Positions 6,377 through 7,436 of a stretch of 7,436 bases of DNA are shown piece after piece. A program made the position numbers and the translations under genes. Each line of letters starts with the position of its first letter. Position 1 is the stretch's first letter. Under the pieces are notes generated by a model. It had not been told where the DNA came from. It ran no database searches and was given only the letters and a program-made list of their open reading frames with translations. The stretch comes from Deinococcus sp. (GTDB lineage Bacteria; Deinococcota; Deinococci; Deinococcales; Deinococcaceae), in NCBI GenBank assembly GCA_028287665.1, contig JAQBPF010000301.1, positions 1-7,436 of the forward strand, in the 5' to 3' direction.

Positions 6377-7176
6377 GCGAAAATGTTCAGAGCGTTGAGC
6401 GTGCCCTCGACATTGTGGGAACCATCGTTGCCGCACACCGTCCCCTGAGCATTGCCGAGCTGTCTCAACAGATGCAGCTGGCCCCGAGTACCATTCACCG
6501 CATTCTGCAGACGCTGTCGGCGAAGGGGTACGTCTATCAAGACACCCTCAGCAAGCGCTACGACATCGGTCCCGAAATCGTAGAGATCTCACGGTCACTG
6601 TACCTGCGCTACGACCTGGTGCGCCGGGTGCGGCCCTACCTGCAAGAATTGGTGGACTGCACGGGCGAAACCGCGCACCTGGCCGAGCTGTACGGCACGA
6701 CCGCCATGTACCTGAGCCAGCTGGAGCCCCTGACCATGATGCGAATGTTCACCACCCCCGGCAGCATCACGCCGCTGACCTGCTCTGATGTGGGCAAACT
6801 GTTTTTGGCCGATCTGCCGCCCAGCAGCGTCAAACGAATTGTGGACAAGGTGGGGCTGATTCCGCGCACGCCCCACACCCTGGTCAGCTGGGAGCAGCTT
6901 CAAGACGAACTCCAGACGGTGCGCGATCAGGGCTACGCCGAAGATAACGAGGAGCGTGAGTTGGGGGTGCGCTGCCTGTCGGCTCCACTGAGCAACGGGG
7001 CAGGCAAAGTCATCGCCGCCTTGGGCATAGCCGGACCTTCCGGGCGGCTGACCAAGGAGCGGGTGCCTGAACTGAGTGAGCAGATTCGCGCCATTGCCCG
7101 CCGCGCCGCCCATGACCTGATGCTCGTGGCCAGTCCTGTGCTCGAGCCGGTCTACCTGGAGTCGCTGCCCTCATGA
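6373..7176 (+). CDS. IclR-family transcriptional regulator
   Basis: A 267-residue DNA-binding regulator. The N-terminal winged helix (about 4-65) includes SVERALDIVGTIVAAHRPLS (7-26), a first helix IAELSQQMQL (27-36) and the recognition helix APSTIHRILQTL (37-48), followed by the wing GYVYQDTLSKRYDIG (52-66). The C-terminal ligand-binding domain (about 80-250) shows the usual TGETAHLAELYG (97-108), GYAEDNEERELGVRCLSAPL (187-206) and VIAALGIAGPSGRLT (213-227) segments. Members usually act as dimers or tetramers and repress or activate catabolic operons in response to a small metabolite. The gene overlaps both neighbours by ATGA and lacks its own clear ribosome binding site, so its level is tied to the upstream metallopeptidase gene. 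This suggests autoregulation through the divergent intergenic region. Length is normal. Confidence 0.95.
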   Translation: MSENVQSVERALDIVGTIVAAHRPLSIAELSQQMQLAPSTIHRILQTLSAKGYVYQDTLSKRYDIGPEIVEISRSLYLRYDLVRRVRPYLQELVDCTGETAHLAELYGTTAMYLSQLEPLTMMRMFTTPGSITPLTCSDVGKLFLADLPPSSVKRIVDKVGLIPRTPHTLVSWEQLQDELQTVRDQGYAEDNEERELGVRCLSAPLSNGAGKVIAALGIAGPSGRLTKERVPELSEQIRAIARRAAHDLMLVASPVLEPVYLESLPS

Positions 7177-7436
7177 CCGCCACCCTCCGCCTTGAAATTC
7201 AGCCTGCCGAGTACCGCGCCCGCCGGGAGCAGTTGACGGCAGCGCTGCAGCAGCACGGCTACGACCTGATGTGCGTGTTCGGTCCCACGCGGGTGGCGTA
7301 CCTGACCGGATTTTTCTTTGCAGCCACCGAGCGTCCTGTGGCAGCCATCATCACCGATGACGGCGAATGCAGCCTCTTTATTCCGCAGCTGGAATCGGAC
7401 CATGTGCGCCAACAGTGTCCAGAACTGAGCCAGTTC
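7173..7436 (+). CDS. M24-family peptidase (creatinase/prolidase type), N-terminal fragment
   Basis: The first 88 residues are present and the gene runs off the right edge, so the catalytic pita-bread domain is not visible. The visible part matches a creatinase N-terminal domain: EYRARREQLTAALQQHGYDL (13-32), then MCVFGPTRVAYLTGFFFA (33-50), where the xN/R-xxYLTGF pattern is typical of Xaa-Pro peptidases and creatinases, then ERPVAAIITDDGECSLFIPQ (53-72) and LESDHV. Members hydrolyse Xaa-Pro peptides, creatine or related amidino/amide compounds with a dinuclear metal site; which one applies cannot be decided without the C-terminal half. The ATG overlaps the IclR stop as ATGA and there is only a weak GGAG about 12 nt upstream, so coupled translation is likely. 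With the DUF885-like gene it makes two hydrolase genes in one operon with the regulator. Confidence 0.85.
   Translation, partial: MTATLRLEIQPAEYRARREQLTAALQQHGYDLMCVFGPTRVAYLTGFFFAATERPVAAIITDDGECSLFIPQLESDHVRQQCPELSQF

Overview
The window is a compact, fully coding bacterial segment of roughly 60% GC with no mobile element, RNA gene or CRISPR array. Protein style, strong AAGGAG/AGGAGG ribosome binding sites and the permease and binding-protein sequences would suit Deinococcus or a relative. That assignment is an impression from sequence character, not a proven identification.

Layout: two gene sets diverge from a 207-bp intergenic region (4961-5167). The left set is on the minus strand. In transcription order it encodes a secreted family 5 solute-binding protein (DppA/OppA type), a DppB-type permease, a DppC-type permease, a ketopantoate-reductase-family protein, and the N-terminal part of a Gfo/Idh/MocA-family oxidoreductase that runs off the left edge. 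The right set is on the plus strand. It encodes a short DUF885-like protein with an HExxPGH metallopeptidase motif, an IclR-family regulator, and the N-terminal (creatinase-like) domain of an M24-family peptidase/hydrolase that runs off the right edge. Genes are tightly packed: three ATGA start/stop overlaps (284-287, 6373-6376, 7173-7176) and one 8-bp overlap (2320-2327). No convincing terminator is visible, so both sets probably continue beyond the window.

Working model (inference): this is a locally regulated uptake-and-breakdown locus for a peptide-like or amide-like compound. The binding protein and two permeases import it. The DUF885-like and M24 enzymes would hydrolyse C-N bonds, and the two NAD(P)-dependent oxidoreductases would process a keto/hydroxy or related intermediate. 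The IclR protein would control both sides through the shared intergenic region, which carries two small TTCC/GGAA palindromes. The substrate cannot be read from the sequence. The two ATPase subunits that such a transporter needs are not in the window.

Notable non-coding signals are a perfectly placed 11-bp stem-loop between the binding-protein and first permease genes, and the two palindromes, one of which sits in the likely 5' leader of the metallopeptidase operon.
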